Shown: positions 22,124 to 35,900, counted from the first letter of the stretch. The stretch is DNA of 64,000 nucleotides from Strigamia acuminata (GCA_949358305.1 OX442324.1:2655501-2719500); one strand, 5' to 3'. Notes: generated by a model not told the origin, from the sequence alone. Numbers and translations: made by a program.

Positions 22124-24911
22124 AATGCCTGCAAACAAAACAAATATCACAGGGTAATTAACACGATGGTGTCGTTTGGCGAGAAGAATAGGCGGAAAAT
22201 GTTGATAAAAAAAATAAATGCAATCGATACACAACCACACAGATAACATCAGACGACTCAAAGAAAAACATGACAGATTTTTTTTTCTTCAATTTTATTA
22301 TCTCACATTGATTGTCTGCAATTATTGTGCAGGAGATACATAGTAATACACAAACACTCAAAGAAACACAATTGATTGCACATTTTTCACCCAAAAAATT
22401 TCATATTTCGCCATTTTCCATTCGGATTTGCTAAAATAAAAATATTTAACGTAAAAAAAAAAAAAAAAAAAAATTAAAAACGCCACGTCAGAAATGTACT
22501 TCGTAGTAAAAGTAATTTTTGACTAAATGCGCGCAGGTTACGCGTAAAAAGTTTGAAATTCATGTCCGTGACAGCCATATTGGAACACGGGCCTGGGTAG
22601 CGCCTTTTTTTCATTCACGTAATCGCTGCATTCTTCCTATTGGTCCTTTTAAGCCCATTGACTTTGTTGTCGGTGTCGTCGATCCTGTATCTGGATTCAA
22701 ATCGAAAAGGTTGTTAGAAATGTTAATTTCGTCAAAATAATCGTCGTTTGACGAACCCAAGATGACATTCTACTCAACTGTTTGGACATCTTGGTGGGTC
22801 TTATTTGGCTTTCCTCGACCCTTGGGGGTCCGTGGAGAATAAAAAAGAGAGTATCTTCTTGAATAAATGTATCTAAAATCCTAACTACGACTCTGCGAAA
22901 AAGCCCATCAACCCATCTTGGTACGCCACTGCGATTACCGGCCCCATCCCACGATTCTCTGATCCTAAACTTCTCAGATCCATAATCATCCTTAAAGTAA
23001 ATATATAAAATAATTACATTTTTAATAATATTGATATTTGTTTTGGTTTACTTCTGTCGGTTTTTCAAAAATAAACTTTACGTTGTTTCTCTCCTTGATT
23101 ATCCATGGAAGTGCCTGACAAAAAAGTGGTCAGTTCGTTTCTTTAATCAACGGATGATAGCTGAAGTGGAAAAAATTACGTTTTATACTTTTTTAAAAAT
23201 TTATTTTTTGTTTAACTTGCGAATCTTTCGCTTCCTTTCTGCTTGTTTGTGTTTGCCAGGTCTCGCGTTAATCGGATATGTCATGTCACGTGGTACGCGA
23301 TAGTGGCGCCATCGCTGTGTTTGTTTGATTCGAGCGGGATTTGTGAAGATTCTAGCGAGATTCGGAAAGATTCGTATGCCTGTGCCAGAGATTCGGACAA
23401 ATAACGTGCACCGCGATAGGTTCGATTCTCTCGGATACTTTCGCCACAGGTACGAATGTTGACATTAATTTTAATTTATCTAAAACTTCTCCCAAAACGT
23501 GAAAAAAAAGTTGTTTTCGTGTCGTCATCCCGATCGGTTTGATATTTTGGAAATTGATTTTATGTACGTATAGTTTATTACGGAGTATTATAATTATAAC
23601 TTATTTGTTATTTTTTTTAGGGATTGAATTTGCTGGTGATTATTTTATTTAAAAATGGGCCGTGGTTTGATATTACATTAATGAGTCTGTACAGTAATCA
23701 TATTCAGTTTGAAAATGTCGACGCCAGGATGAAGTTGCTTTTGTGCGCATGCTCGTGCGCATTGTCATCTTTTGATTTCAATAGAATGTCTCGTTCCGCT
23801 TCGCTCGTGGTGAAACTGAATGTGTGTTGAATCGAACAACACATCTCATTACATTTGGTCTGTTTAGGTGCCAAATTCGGTGAATTTTTTCAATTCATAT
23901 GCTGCCACTATTTCTTTCACGTGGTTCTTTTTCTTTTTTATTCGTTCTTTAATTATTCGTTTTGGTTTTTCTATTTCCATTTGGACATTCAAGTCTGTAT
24001 CCCATTCATCAAATGTATGGCATGTTTGTATGAATTTTTATTTTATGTATGAAACTAGTTTGTGAGTTCCAAATAAGTTTTATTTATCTTTATTTTTTAA
24101 TTTTTTTAAATTACGGATTTAATTTTGTTCGGTTTTTAGGCTTAGAACGTGTTATTTTCTGTTTGGTTTTTTAGGATAAGGTTTAGAACGTCGATGTGCA
24201 AAAGGCAAATTGTTGTTTCAGACCATTTGCTAAACCTAACTTTTGATTTTTTGATTTTCACTCGTCTGGTTTATTGGTTTCCATTCATTTGGCTGTACAT
24301 GTAAATGGTTTATATCATTGGGATGATCTGTTTAATATCCTCCATTTGTTTCCTTGTTTTGGTTAAGAAATGGGCTTCCCTTCCTTATTTGCACACTTGA
24401 AGTTGTTTGAAAAAAATATTCGTCCAAAAAATAAGCAGTTTTTAAAATACTTGTCCAAAAAAGAAGCATTTTGAGATACACTTAGCGACCTAACCTGACC
24501 TAACCTGACCTAACTTGAACCAACCAACTGCTAAAGTGATCGAATCCCCCTTCAGGACTACTATATCTATTTCTTTTTAAAAAAAATGCATTTGTTTTTA
24601 AATTTTAAACATGTGCCTATAAATATGGTTTATGAGCAAAGTTTCTTGCTGTTGTGAAAACAAGAACTAGTAATCGAAGTCAAGTCTGTCTTGGTGTAAT
24701 CTTGTGCCTATCTCAGATCTTGGACGAAACTAATTTAATGCATTTTTATTCGTGCGTGGTGTATATAAATCTTAAGGTGTACATTTTTTAATAATTTAGC
24801 GATTCTGACACAGTAAGTTAAATTATAATTTAAATAGAAGAAAATGAAAAAGTATAAATGAAAAAAGTAGCCAAAAAATTGATGAAAAAAAGTAAAAAAA
24901 ACAACAGCTAT
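22124..24911. other. Upstream region of right ClC copy, no gene seen
   Basis: This must hold the 5' UTR exon and promoter of the right ClC copy, but I cannot place them. There is a poly(A) run at about 22455-22475. Short open frames here show no family motif and no convincing splice sites. Confidence 0.4.
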
Positions 24912-25140
24912 ACTCTGGCCATGTGTAAGTTTGGCCTAAATCCGAGCCTCATAACTCACTCTGTGCTGCCACCAGGAAAAATAGTTCAGAGTTTATTGCT
25001 TGCTTCTTCCAGAAATCTTAGGACGTTCGCTTACTATTTTCAGTAGATCGGTTGCAATCCTGGTGTTTGGATCTATTTTCTTGTATCACTACACCAGAGA
25101 AAAGGCTCGAATTTAGGCCAAACTTACACATGGCCAGAGT
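24912..25140. mobile_element. Miniature inverted-repeat element, 229 bp
   Basis: 37-bp inverted ends (left starting ACTCTGGCCATGTGTAAG, right its inverse) differ at one position. The interior is non-coding. No clear target duplication was seen. Confidence 0.85.
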
Positions 25141-25289
25141 TTTTTATAGTTTTATCTACATTTTACGATTTTTATATTTGCCTACATCGATTCAAATACA
25201 ATTCCCTAAGGTAATTCCTCAATTCCCTAATAAGCTTTCATTTGTTTCCTGGTTCTTCTTTCTTTTAGCAGCAATTTTTTCTTTTTCTG

Positions 25290-25640
25290 CTTTGGATTTG
25301 TTACTGCCTCTTGGGCTGCTGTGTCCTCTTGCCGTTTATCGCGATCTGTTCACCTTCCGTTCAAGTCCATTTTAATGCAGTTTGTCTTCTTATTCTTCGC
25401 CACATGGCAAAGAATTCTTTCAGTTCGAAATCGTGCTGTTCATTCATCTCCTCCTTTTCGAATTCGTCCAAGCTCAGATACTTGATCGTGGATTGGTGGA
25501 AAATGTCATGTGGCACAAGCTACGGTGGCAGACGAAATGTGAACAACTTCTGCAGCCTTGTCTTGCAGCTGCAGTCTCGCACAGAATGCCTTTCTTTCTG
25601 ACACATGAAAATTGTGGCGTTTTCTGATTTGTTCATTTGC
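25290..25640 (-). pseudogene. Decayed charged coding-like fragment A
   Basis: The minus strand has short frame-broken coding-like runs: EKEEMNEQHDFELKEFFAMW, then in another frame DRDKRQEDTAAQEA followed by Lys-rich sequence. DRDKRQE with a following small residue also occurs in fragment B at 27148-27477, so the two may derive from one source. I do not recognise the family. Confidence 0.3.
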
Positions 25641-26369
25641 TTGATAATTGTTGAAATGCTGCATGATGAACTACCTCTACCTCTACAGTAATAAATTGTG
25701 TGGTCAGACACCAACAATGCACGATTTCAAATCAATAGGCAATTAGAAAAACAATAGATGTGTTCCTACAAGTCGTGTTCCTTTGACTTTTATATTAATT
25801 TCTTAATTCATCGATCCATACTGGATCCCTCTGCCTATCTCTTGCTTTGAGAGTCCCGACCACAAGTGTACACTGGACTCAAAGGTCCCACACTTAGGAT
25901 AACTGTCAGGCTCAGCCATCTTTTTTGCTTGAGCTAACCCGTGTCTGCAGACAACTTGTATCCCAGCTCCATGCAGAGTAAAAAAAATTATTCTCAATTA
26001 GAAATCGAATTTTATATTTACGTACTCCCTCATCGGGTCAGTTTGAGGAATTGAAGGGAAATGTTTTAGAGGATATACTTCATTTTAACACGCCGTTTTT
26101 CAACTTAATTTGACCTAACCTAAACTAGCCTAAACTAACTGCATCTAAGCACCTTAAAACATGAGTTTTAAACATGAGTCTTTATAATGTGTTCTTAATG
26201 CTTTTGATGTTGGTCCGCCTAGAAAGTGTTTGCTGTCTATTTCTGTGTCATTGGCTGTGTCTTCTCATAAGAATAATCATGCCGCCCTTCTGATTGAGTA
26301 GTAGCATCTGATGACAATTTTTTTCTAAAGTTTAAAAATTAAAAAATTTGTACAGAAAATTAATTTTAA

Positions 26370-26985
26370 ATTTACCTTGGGAACGAAAAGCAAATTTGAT
26401 TTCTTCCCATACTCTGGTTGACTTGGGCAGTTTTGTTAACCTGGCTTCAATCGATGTTGGTGTCTTGTCCTTAGTGCTTTGACTGGGTTATACCGTCTAT
26501 TCTTACTAGCCATAACTATAAATTCAAAATGAAAAGATTTGTAAAGCTTTATTTCAAAACAAAAGTATCTCCAAAAATGAAGAATATAAAAGCAAAATGT
26601 TTTCATGGATTTTCATTTTAATCTCTTCCTTTGCTTTGGCGGTCTGGGTTGGCTTTGACAATAGATTGGTTTTGGTTGCTCCTGCCGAAATGAAGAAAGG
26701 TCGTTATGACAATAAATCTTATATAAAATTGTGGTAAATTTGGACTTCTTTAATACCGTAAAAATGTTGGTTTAAAAGCTGGGATTAGCTTCTTTGTGTT
26801 TTCGACTATAACCCTCGCAGTTTTGGGATACTTCTATTGACGTTGCTGTTTTTTCTGATCTTGTAATCTTTCTTTCCTATATCCAATTACTCGACCAATG
26901 AAGGCAGCTTTTCTCGCCGGTAGATTGTAATAAATTCGTGACGCATATAAAAAATAATATGCCAATTTTATTATGAGAAAACAAA
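26370..26985 (-). pseudogene. Possible decayed exons of an unrecognised gene
   Basis: Two coding-like runs occur on the minus strand. About 26975-26780 encodes PARKAAFIGRVIGYRKERLQ and, after a stop, ARVIVENTKKLIPAFKP. About 26480-26390 encodes TPTSIEARLTKLPKSTRVW and ends at a donor-like Ggtaaat. Stops break the first run. They lie between fragments A and B and could be parts of one dead gene. This rests on composition and codon look only. Confidence 0.25.
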
Positions 26986-27147
26986 TTCAAAAGAAAGATT
27001 CTCACTCAAGTGTTCTTTTCTGCTTTTTTACTGCTCCTTTTAAGAACCAGGTCACATGTCACACACCTTGGTTTTCAAATTGGGAGAAAGAAATAAAGAG
27101 CAACAGCTAGTTTTATTCATAACATCGATATTAATCCGATTCTCTGA

Positions 27148-27477
27148 CTAATTAGTCCATTTTAATAACTGATCATTGAGTTCTCTATTTTTTTTCTTTT
27201 TTAATGAAATATTTTCAATTTCCACTTCTGACTTTAGAACGGCAGCCGTTGCGGTCTTCTTACTGCGAGCTACGGCACTATTTTCTTGTCGTTTGTCCCT
27301 ATCTTGCCATGTGGCGTGTAAATCAGCCACTTCGTCAACATGATTTTTGTCAACTTCTTTTCTCGCTTTTCGCCATGCAGAAAAAAGTTCTTTTTGTTCA
27401 AAAACATGCTTATCATTTAAAATAAGAAGAATGAATCGCAAACTCATATCAAGTCTGCCTTGGTGTAATCTCGTCAT
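27148..27477 (-). pseudogene. Charged coding-like fragment B
   Basis: An open stretch of about 109 codons is rich in Lys, Glu and Arg, with KELFSAWRKARKEV and DRDKRQENSAV, probably helical. It shares DRDKRQE and an FF/LF-x-x-W-R pattern with fragment A. No known domain is recognised. It may be a remnant exon or a diverged single exon of an unknown gene. Confidence 0.3.
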
Positions 27478-27641
27478 GCTTTATCTTTGATGATTGAAAT
27501 CCCTTTAGCTCCTTCAGTCTAAACTCGGCCCAACCTTGCGAAACTCTCTATCATTCTGAACAAGTTGTCACATAGAGGTAGAGTTTGATTCGTTCAATGA
27601 GAATTTATTCTTTAAGCAGTCTTCCGTTTATCGACCTGTCC

Positions 27642-27796
27642 CAGGGCTGGACGGGGAACAAATTTATTGCCGGGAAATCTGGGTGTCCGGGCCACAATTA
27701 ATGAAGTCGGGACAGGCCATAGCGGGCCGCGACAGACCACAGCGTCCACGGGCCACCGGAAAACTCCCGGTAGCCCGCCGGGCCAGTCCAGCACTG
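27642..27796. mobile_element. hAT-like miniature element with perfect 8-bp duplication
   Basis: The ends CAGGGCTGGAC and GTCCAGCACTG are inverted repeats with one mismatch. ACCTGTCC flanks both sides exactly (27634-27641 and 27797-27804). It is 155 bp long and GC-rich. It appears related to the element at 3548-3814. Confidence 0.9.
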
Positions 27797-27929
27797 ACCT
27801 GTCCTCTTAGAATATAAAAAATGATAAGATAGGGCTTTGGTTTTTGTAAATTATTACAGTTAAAGGCACTGCTGTAACGTTTGTGAACGTGTCAAGGAAC
27901 GTGTGATGAACGCCAAACTATAAGCCCAT

Positions 27930-27945
27930 CCACTAGGGGCGCTAG
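27930..27945 (+). promoter_or_regulatory. Candidate CTCF-like motif
   Basis: CCACTAGGGGCGCTAG closely matches the CTCF core (CCASYAGRKGGCGC, with one base fewer in the G run). It lies in the gene-poor region between the right ClC copy and Met. Confidence 0.35.
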
Positions 27946-28217
27946 TGTTGCTGGTCAAGTGTCCTAGTTGCCAGAAAAAGTGCAAAAATGCCATCTCTTT
28001 CTTTCTTTACTCTAGGATTCAGTGCCAGTGATTCACTATATCGTCAATAGATGGCTCGTTAAGAGAATACTTCTACATTTTGTCTAAAACTTATTTTTTT
28101 TTTAATTAAATAAATCGAATAAATTAAATGGAAAGAAATTGAATTATTTTTTCTAGAATAGTTATTTGAATTCCTTTATATTTCGTCTTGTTTCGAACGA
28201 CAAGTTTGCTAAAGAAA

Positions 28218-28233
28218 TCACTAGATGGCGCCA
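28218..28233 (+). promoter_or_regulatory. Candidate CTCF-like motif
   Basis: TCACTAGATGGCGCCA matches the CTCF core, about 290 bp from the site at 27930 and in the same orientation. Motif match only. Confidence 0.35.
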
Positions 28234-30045
28234 AACGCCTGCTCAGTGAAAGGAAAACGGAACTAAATTAAATAAATAAAAACCCCTTTAAGGAATACAA
28301 ATATTAATTTCAAAACTTGTTTTAAAAAAAAAATTGTAAAGTATCAATTTAAGTTCTCCGATTTCCTCCTTTTCCCTCAAAAAATGAAATAAAAATAAAA
28401 ATAAAAATGTTAAAAATATTAAACGAAGACGACCAAATGACTGGCCAGAAGAAGAGCAATGAACTTGTTTACTAGTGACTGGATTTGTGCACTATGAAAT
28501 TAAAAAATGAGGCCATAAACAAATTTATGTACAAGTTTAACTTTATTTAAAGTTTATACATATAGAAACATATTTTTGTCTCATGATATACATTAGTTAG
28601 TTTCCAAGCTTTAATAACTGACAAATGGTATGAGGACATGAGTACTAGCAACAACTTTATAATAATTAACATATTTTTTTTTCGTTTTTATTTTCTTTTG
28701 AGCAAACAGTTTCAAATATCTGGAAAAAAATTCAACAAAAAAATGAATCAACCGTGCGATTAACTAGACTTTAAAAAATAAAAAACAATGTTACATTATA
28801 TATACTGCATGTATTTATTGTGTGGGATTACATGGGACATAGTTGTATTTTAAAGTCATCAGTTAACGAACATTACTTGTATAGTGAAACTATATCATCA
28901 GAAGCTGCAATCAACTTGTTAAGTTCACTTCTCAAATATCCTAAGTGCAAAAAAACAGCAAGTTATATATACACATATATACATATATATATATGTAATA
29001 TATATATATATATTTTTATATATATGTATACATATTTAAATACATTCATAATGTATAAATATATAATCTAGAGTAGCACTTGCTTTTATCAACAATTCAA
29101 ACTAAATCAAAGTACACAGCATAAAAATCAACTTTCAAAAATAACTTTACAATTCATTTGTACAATTTCCACAATAATAAAAAAAATAAAAAATAAAAAT
29201 AAAATAAAAATTGAATCCATCATTTATAGTAACTAAAGGAACTAAGGTTTAGCAATCAAAAACAATGTACAGCTTGCCTATATAAAAATAATGAGCAATT
29301 TTCAGACCCTAATTAAAGAAAATAATTATCAAGGGCAAAAAAATGAAATTTTCAAACAACTTAAATTAATAATATTAATAATAATAAAAATAATAATAAT
29401 AAAAGTACAATTTTTTTTTTCTCTTTTCCTTGCACATCAACTTTCGACAGAAGTAGGTGACTCAAAGCAACGAACTAGACAAATTCAGTGTGGTTTTGAT
29501 TGCTATTGTCTAGGTTACATCTTTTGAGTGGAAATTAATTTTATTATGTGAGAACAAACATGTTGTGAAGGAAATGAATAATTGAGAAAATAGATTTTTT
29601 TTGTTGCTGTAGAAATTATTTTTCATTAAACATTAACCAATTAAGAAAGAAAATACATTCCAAAAACCAAAACATTTACATTTTCCTCCCACAAATATCC
29701 AGCAAAGATATTAGAAAAAAAATTTTTTTTCTTTTTTTTTAGTGATAAAAATTAATTCTAGAATTTAATTTTTTATTTTCCAATTTGATTACAATCAATA
29801 ATTTAATTACTTTAATACTCAGAAAAATGTTAGGTATTTTTATTTAATCATGAAATTATTTATGAAATATTAAATTCTACTCATCAAATCAATTTATTTT
29901 TAATTCATACTTTCTAAAATAAGCTAATTTATAAATAGTTAGCAATCCAAGGATGCAGAAAAGGAGGATAAGCCACCATCTTCTGTATACAATTCCACGT
30001 TATCTTTTGTTTCTAAATCATTTTTCAGTGGCGTACCATCAAAGG
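28234..30045. other. AT-rich stretch without recognised gene
   Basis: Very AT-rich sequence with a TA/TATA microsatellite at about 28965-29065 and homopolymer runs. I see no exon. It could include part of an untranslated region of Met, but there is no evidence for this. Confidence 0.4.
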
Positions 30046-30047
30046 GC

Positions 30048-30740
30048 TCCCTTTTCACAAATTTGAGAAATTTTTAGGCAAATTTGAGGATTTTCTAGAT
30101 AAATTTGAGGATTTTCTAGACAAATTTGAAAATTTTTTAGACAAATTTGAAAATTTTCTAGACAAAATTGAAAGTTTTCTAGACAAATTTGAGGATTTTC
30201 TAAACAAATTTGAGGATTTTCAAGACAAATTTGAGAAATTCTAGACAAATTTAAGAAATTTTAAACAAACTAGAGATATTTTTAAACAAATTAGAGATAT
30301 TTTTAGACAAATTAGAGAAATTTTTAGACAAAGTAGAGAAATTTTTAGACAAAGTAGAGAAATTTTTAGACAAATTAGAGAAATTTTTAGACAAATTAGA
30401 GAAATTTTTAGACAAATTAGAGAAATTTTTAGACAAATTAGAGAAATTTTTAGACAAATTAGAGAAATTTTTAGACAAATTAGAAAAATTTTTAGACAAA
30501 TTAGAGAAATTTTTAGACAAATTAGAGAAATTTTTAGACAAATTAGAGGAATTTTTAGACAAATTAGAGAAATTTTTAGACAAATTAGAGAAATTTTTAA
30601 TTTGTGCAAAACTTTCTCTAATTTGTCTAAAAATTTCTCTAGAAATTTAAAAGACAAATTTGAGAAATATTAAAACAAATTTGGGAAATTTAAAAGACAA
30701 ATTTGAGAAATATTAAAGACAAATTTGAGAAATTTTTAAC
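30048..30740. repeat. 21-bp minisatellite
   Basis: The main block (30240-30600) repeats TTTTTAGACAAATTAGAGAAA units, shifted by one or two bases at places. The left flank (30060-30240) has a related AGACAAATTTGAGGATTTTCT form, and the right flank (30640-30740) another variant. Open frames on the minus strand (repeating Ser-Lys-Asn-Phe-Ser-Asn-Leu) follow from the period of 21. Confidence 0.92.
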
Positions 30741-30822
30741 AAATTCTATTGCAAAAAGTCTATTCCTGCTGCCGATACGCCACTGTTATTTTCGCTGTGT
30801 GCCCTTGTCCGGAAATTAGAAA

Positions 30823-31220
30823 CTATACTCAAAACCACCACAATATTGTCTTAACTCCTATTGGTTGAGCCATCTCACTGGTGTAGTGGCACAAAAAAGT
30901 AGCCCATAACACCAGAATTGTAGTCTAACTAGGCAAAACAACCAATAAAAAACTAAACCTTTGTTTACCAGCCAAAAGGAACCAACAAACGATGCTAACA
31001 TTGTTTGATTGATTAAAAGGGGAAAAAGCTTATTTAGCAAATAAAATAAACATTTTATTATCAAATAAATAAAATCCATCATTCTAATCACTTTTAACAC
31101 TAAAATACAATGAAAATAAACAGAACTACTTTTCCGTGTAGTAGAGCACAGGCCCCAGTTAAGCGTAAACCAGCTTAACCAATAGGAGTTAGAACAACGT
31201 TGTGGTGGTTTTGAGTATAG
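30823..31220. mobile_element. 398-bp inverted-repeat element, copy A
   Basis: The ends CTATACTCAAAACCACCACAA and their inverse lie at the borders, and the inversion extends inward through CCTATTGGTT. A near-identical copy of the same length lies at 56243-56640. Confidence 0.9.
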
Positions 31221-32533
31221 TCTCGTTTCCACAATTGCCCGAGTTCCCATCCTCCTTTTATCCATCCTTGAAAGCCTCGTTTTCGACTACTTAGTAAAAA
31301 CATTCACAATTAAGACCCTTACTATTGGATATTGTACCATGAAGAAAAGCGTTACTTAAGACAACAAGACCCTGTTTCCATCATTATTTCATTACATTTT
31401 CTTTCTCAAACATTTACAATAGCCATTTTTTCAAAGTGGCACAACTACAAACTAAAAAGCTGCTTTTACTCCCATCACAATACCATCATTCATTTTGTAC
31501 AGCAACAATCATCAAAGTGAAAATAAAAACATAATATAAAAATGTGAAAATATATATTTTTTTTAAAAAATTTTTTTATACATATCTTTTTTTTTGTTTC
31601 TTTTAAAACTTTTATAATAATTTTAACAAGCAATTCCACCAATACCATCAGTAAAAAAATTGTTTTAAATTAATATTTTCTTTCACAAGCACTTTTCTTT
31701 TTTAATTAGGCATTTTTATTTTGTAGTGCAGATAAAAAATACTGATACTAATCAAATTGTAATTTGATTTAAAAAATTGTAAACCAGCTCAATTGAGAGC
31801 AATGTGAATGACATTAGTGCTAAAAGACATTCAGAACTAAGACACACTCCGTAAAGTAGAAATTTTTCAATCAGTGAAATAGCAAAATAGAAAACTTATC
31901 CACATTGATCTCAATATTGCTGGCCCCTAAGGTCGTATACTTTTGACCAAACATCAAAACAGTTCCCGTCCTACACACAAATAATAACAAAAAACAAAAT
32001 TGCACTCTAGATTCTCTCATTAGCACATAACCCCATGTCAATTTTGCACTTGTTTCACCAAAAAAAAATAACATTCATTTTTTTCTCACCACGTGTGCTA
32101 ACTTAATAATAATATATAGGATTTTTCTTTTCTTTTTCAATTTTATTTTACACGACTAGAAATTGGAAGATAAGACTTTAATTCTTCTTTTTTAAAAAAA
32201 TGCTTACCATTTCCTTCCACACTTTATTCTCTAAATAAAAAAAAAACAAGCAAACTAATTTATACATATCAATTTGAAACTTGTTTATACTCAAAATTAA
32301 ACAGACATTGTTTTTGTTTTTTTGTTTTGTTTTTTAAAAAAAAAAGGAAAAAAAAAAAATTTAAAATGGCTATGCATACGGTGGTGCACATTACAAAAGA
32401 ATTATTTCCAGTTGAGTTGTAGACTGAAAAGCATGTTGAATTGAGACTAACTGGTCTTCCAGCATGGCAAATGCAACCAAAAGTGCAAAAAAAATTGTTT
32501 TTCACTAAAAAACATGGATTCACATGGTTTGTT
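31221..32533. other. Gap without recognised gene
   Basis: AT-rich sequence with homopolymer stretches at about 31555-31610 and 32305-32365. I see no coding exon or RNA gene. Confidence 0.4.
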
Positions 32534-32767
32534 GGTGTTTCTATAAACAGCAGAGACAGAAGACAAAATAAGACTACCGCTAATGTACTTGTAGACGGAG
32601 TTATCGGACCTTACATAGATCTTGGAAGATCAAAAAATGATTTTCTCTGGCACCCATTTTAAATTTAACTGTACAAAACCCAAAAGCAAGCATAAACCAC
32701 TTAAAAAAAATCCAGTTATGGTTTCTATTTTTGCAGTTTTTAATATCTAATCCGTTTATAGAAACAC
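32534..32767. mobile_element. Miniature element with GTGTTTCTATAAAC ends
   Basis: The left end GTGTTTCTATAAACAG is mirrored by CGTTTATAGAAACAC at the right. The same ends mark the element at 40678-40994. It directly abuts the next element at 32769. Confidence 0.7.
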
Positions 32768-32768
32768 T

Positions 32769-32910
32769 AGCTGCATTCGAAAAGTCATTCAGACTAAACA
32801 GCATTTTTTGAACTGAAATGGCGGCTAATTTAGTCTTGCTTTCAATCACGATATTTAAACATCAAAACATGTTTAACTGCAATTTTAAACGGACTTTTCG
32901 AATGCAGCTA
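32769..32910. mobile_element. Miniature element with AGCTGCATTCGAAAAGTC ends
   Basis: The 18-bp ends are perfect inverses. Inside is a segment with GAACTGAAATGGCGGC and GTTTAAAC-like sequence that recurs in other places (38700-38830, 51390-51530 and 62400-62520). Confidence 0.85.
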
Positions 32911-35900
32911 CTAAAAAACAGCAGCAAACCCCGAATCTTATTTCTGATATAAACTACAATTTGTGGATAAGATATGTTTATGGAAGTCTTGAGACTTTTA
33001 TATTTGTTTCTCAACATTAATTGGCATTTGGATATTTCGATTAAAGAAATTTTCTGTTGGTTTGATCATCCAGCCAAAATATGGCAGTTTGTAGTCAGTG
33101 TGACATAAATGTCATCATTTAATTCTAAAAAAAAAAATGTTAAACAAGAAATATAACGCAGGAACTATTTTACGACGCGTTGTAACGCATCCCCGTGATT
33201 CAAAGAAATGAAGAGAAAATTTGGAAATTTTTGAGCGAAACTTAATGTAATGTAATTTAATTTAATTTAAATAAATAATGAATTTACGCTGGCGGTAGTA
33301 TTGGTGCCTTTGTGGTATTTGGTGGTTTTCTTTGCACTACTCAGCTGGAAAACCATTTATTCCCTCATACACCATGCTGCATGGACGATAACACTTCTCT
33401 TGTTAACTTAGCTCACACTGGAATGACATCACACTTATTTTCAAACTGAACTGGAAAAAGTTGTACAGAAAGTTTTGCTAAAATGTCTACCAGCATGGCT
33501 TCCTGACCTGACCTATGGGTTTGGAATGATTTGAACCGTTCGAGGGATTAGTTGTCCTCATTTTTTACATTTTCCTTTGAAACAAATGAAGAATCATTAT
33601 AAATCTTTAACTGTAATTATTCTGATGACTTCTTTTTCTATTTGTTTAATATCCATGCACAGTGCACAGGAAGCATATTACTATCTGAATTCTGAATAAA
33701 ATGATCAGCAGGAGAAGGAGAAATGTTTTAGTTGATTTGAAATAATTTATAACCAAATGGGTAAATAGAAATGTAAATATTACTATCTAGAGGTAGAGAC
33801 GTCTGGTATTCACCAATCTGAATTGGTTTGGCAACAAATAAAACTATCCATGTAATTATCAACAAACCAAGACCAACCAAACAGTTCTTTCTTCTTTACA
33901 ATAGAAATAAATAAATCTTAATATAGAAATTCAATTGGATTAAACAATATTGGTCACCAGCTCTTAGATTTTTCTTTCTTTTTTTTTTTTTTTTTTTTTT
34001 TGAAAAAATCTTAGATTTCTTATGATAAAATGTATTCATTTCTGCATTTTTCCACTTGATTGTCATTTACCCTTTCTGTTATTGGAACACATTCCACTGT
34101 TTTAGGGAGAATCTTCAGCAAATTAAGGTAATATGTTATTCTTAATTTTTTTCTTTAACAATATCCAGAATACATACACAAGAAATTAATTATAAAAAAA
34201 GAAGAAAAAACAAAATCATATCTTCACTCAACACAAATGAGGAACCACAATTGGACGAATATCCCCCAAATTTGGAGAATTTTCGTTGGAAGTGGAATCC
34301 ACTGTAATTATCATATATACTAGTGTAATATTTGTATTATAGCTTGTCCTGTAGTCGGCAGTATGTACAACTATGACGCAGAAGGAAAAATAAAAATCAC
34401 ATGTTTGTCTGGTTATTATATTGGTAATAAAAACAAAAATATAGAAAAAGCTAGCATCCGCTCTTCAACTGGTCGTAATTTCTCCAGCTGATTCATCACG
34501 AGTTTTGTCTTTTTCCCAGAAAGAAAGAAAAAAAAATCAAGAAATCAGTAAATTAATACAAGAAATGTCGAATTGCCAAAAATCCAAAATATAACATTAA
34601 ATTATATTGCAAAGTATTTTGAAATGCATTTTCTAATACATTTTTGCGTGCTATTGGTTTGGAAATGATAATATATTTTGTAAAATGCATTATTTAATGT
34701 GCAAAAAATGATATACTTAATTCCACAAAATGCCGTGCATTTTAGAAAACAATACCGATATATTGTAAAATATATGAGTGCATTCAAAGTTTCTGTTTGT
34801 ATGGTTTTTGTAGTTTCTAAAAACAGCAAAAACAAATGACGAAACTAAGACTGCGTGCGAGATTACTTCGTTTTGATGTCAGTTTCTGGCGAAAAACAAA
34901 AACTTTTGACCTTTTATTTGGCCGCTCATTTGATGAAATTGAGTCGTGTGGCCACACTTTCGCTAATCAGACATCTTTCGACTTGAGAAATTAAAAGGTA
35001 GCGTAATTTTGAATCCACGCCCATGTGTCAAGGCAAAACTGTTGGAAGGACAATTTTAATTTCGGCTTACGTTTGTTGACAGATTGCATCAAAATATGCA
35101 TTTCTTCTCCATCATAATTTCTGATCATTAAAATGACCTACTTCATTTGAAATTCAAATGGAAAACAAGCTGTGGGAAGGAAGCAAATGCAAAATGGCAA
35201 ATAATTTCTGAATACCCCTAATAGTAAAGTGTTAATTAAAAATGAAGAAAAACAACATATTCTGTCAACAAACTTCTCATCTGCTACATGACAGGTCATC
35301 TCAAACCTTCGGCTAGGAGATTTCAACGACAAGATTTACAAATTCCAAAACATGACGGTATAAATAGATCCCTTTTGCACAATCAACTAATTTGACAGAA
35401 ATTTTCAAGATAAAATCCCTCCGAATTTAAAAAAAAAAACCCGGTACACGTGCAAAATGCAAATTTTAACATAAAAAATGCAAAAAAACATCTTTCCTTC
35501 CAAAATAGCATTTTATTTTGCTTGAAAATGCATTTTTCTGCTAAAAATAGCCATTTATAAATATTTAATATTTTCTATTTTTTTCGGAATTAATTTGAAT
35601 GAATTTGGAATGAATTTTTGAAATCTATTGCTAAAAAAAGAACAGGTTACGTGAACCGGTTTACGAAAAAGTTACAAAAATTGCTTAGCTCCAGCTTGGA
35701 AAAGCCAATATGACACCGATATAAATCCAGGATTTTTCCGGCTTGCTGAGAAAACTGAGTTTCCAGAGAATTATAGTAGAAAAAAATTATAATTCTTATT
35801 TATGTGGCCATTGTTTCCCCTCCAATTGATTTGAGGCTTCATTTTTCCCACTGGCCAGCTATTTCAAGGGAAATTGAGGTTACAAGCACAAGTGGACTCA

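Noticed and set aside
22519-22740. Plus-strand 73-codon frame near the ClC promoter
   Set aside because: No motif or splice support; it overlaps the presumed ClC 5' region.
24487-24520. Telomere-like CCTAACCTGACCTAACC
   Set aside because: Only a few units with mixed CCTGA and CCTAA; no sustained TTAGG array.
30241-30657. Overlapping 110-138 codon frames of repeating Leu/Ser/Asn
   Set aside because: Product of the 21-bp minisatellite; two frames are open together.
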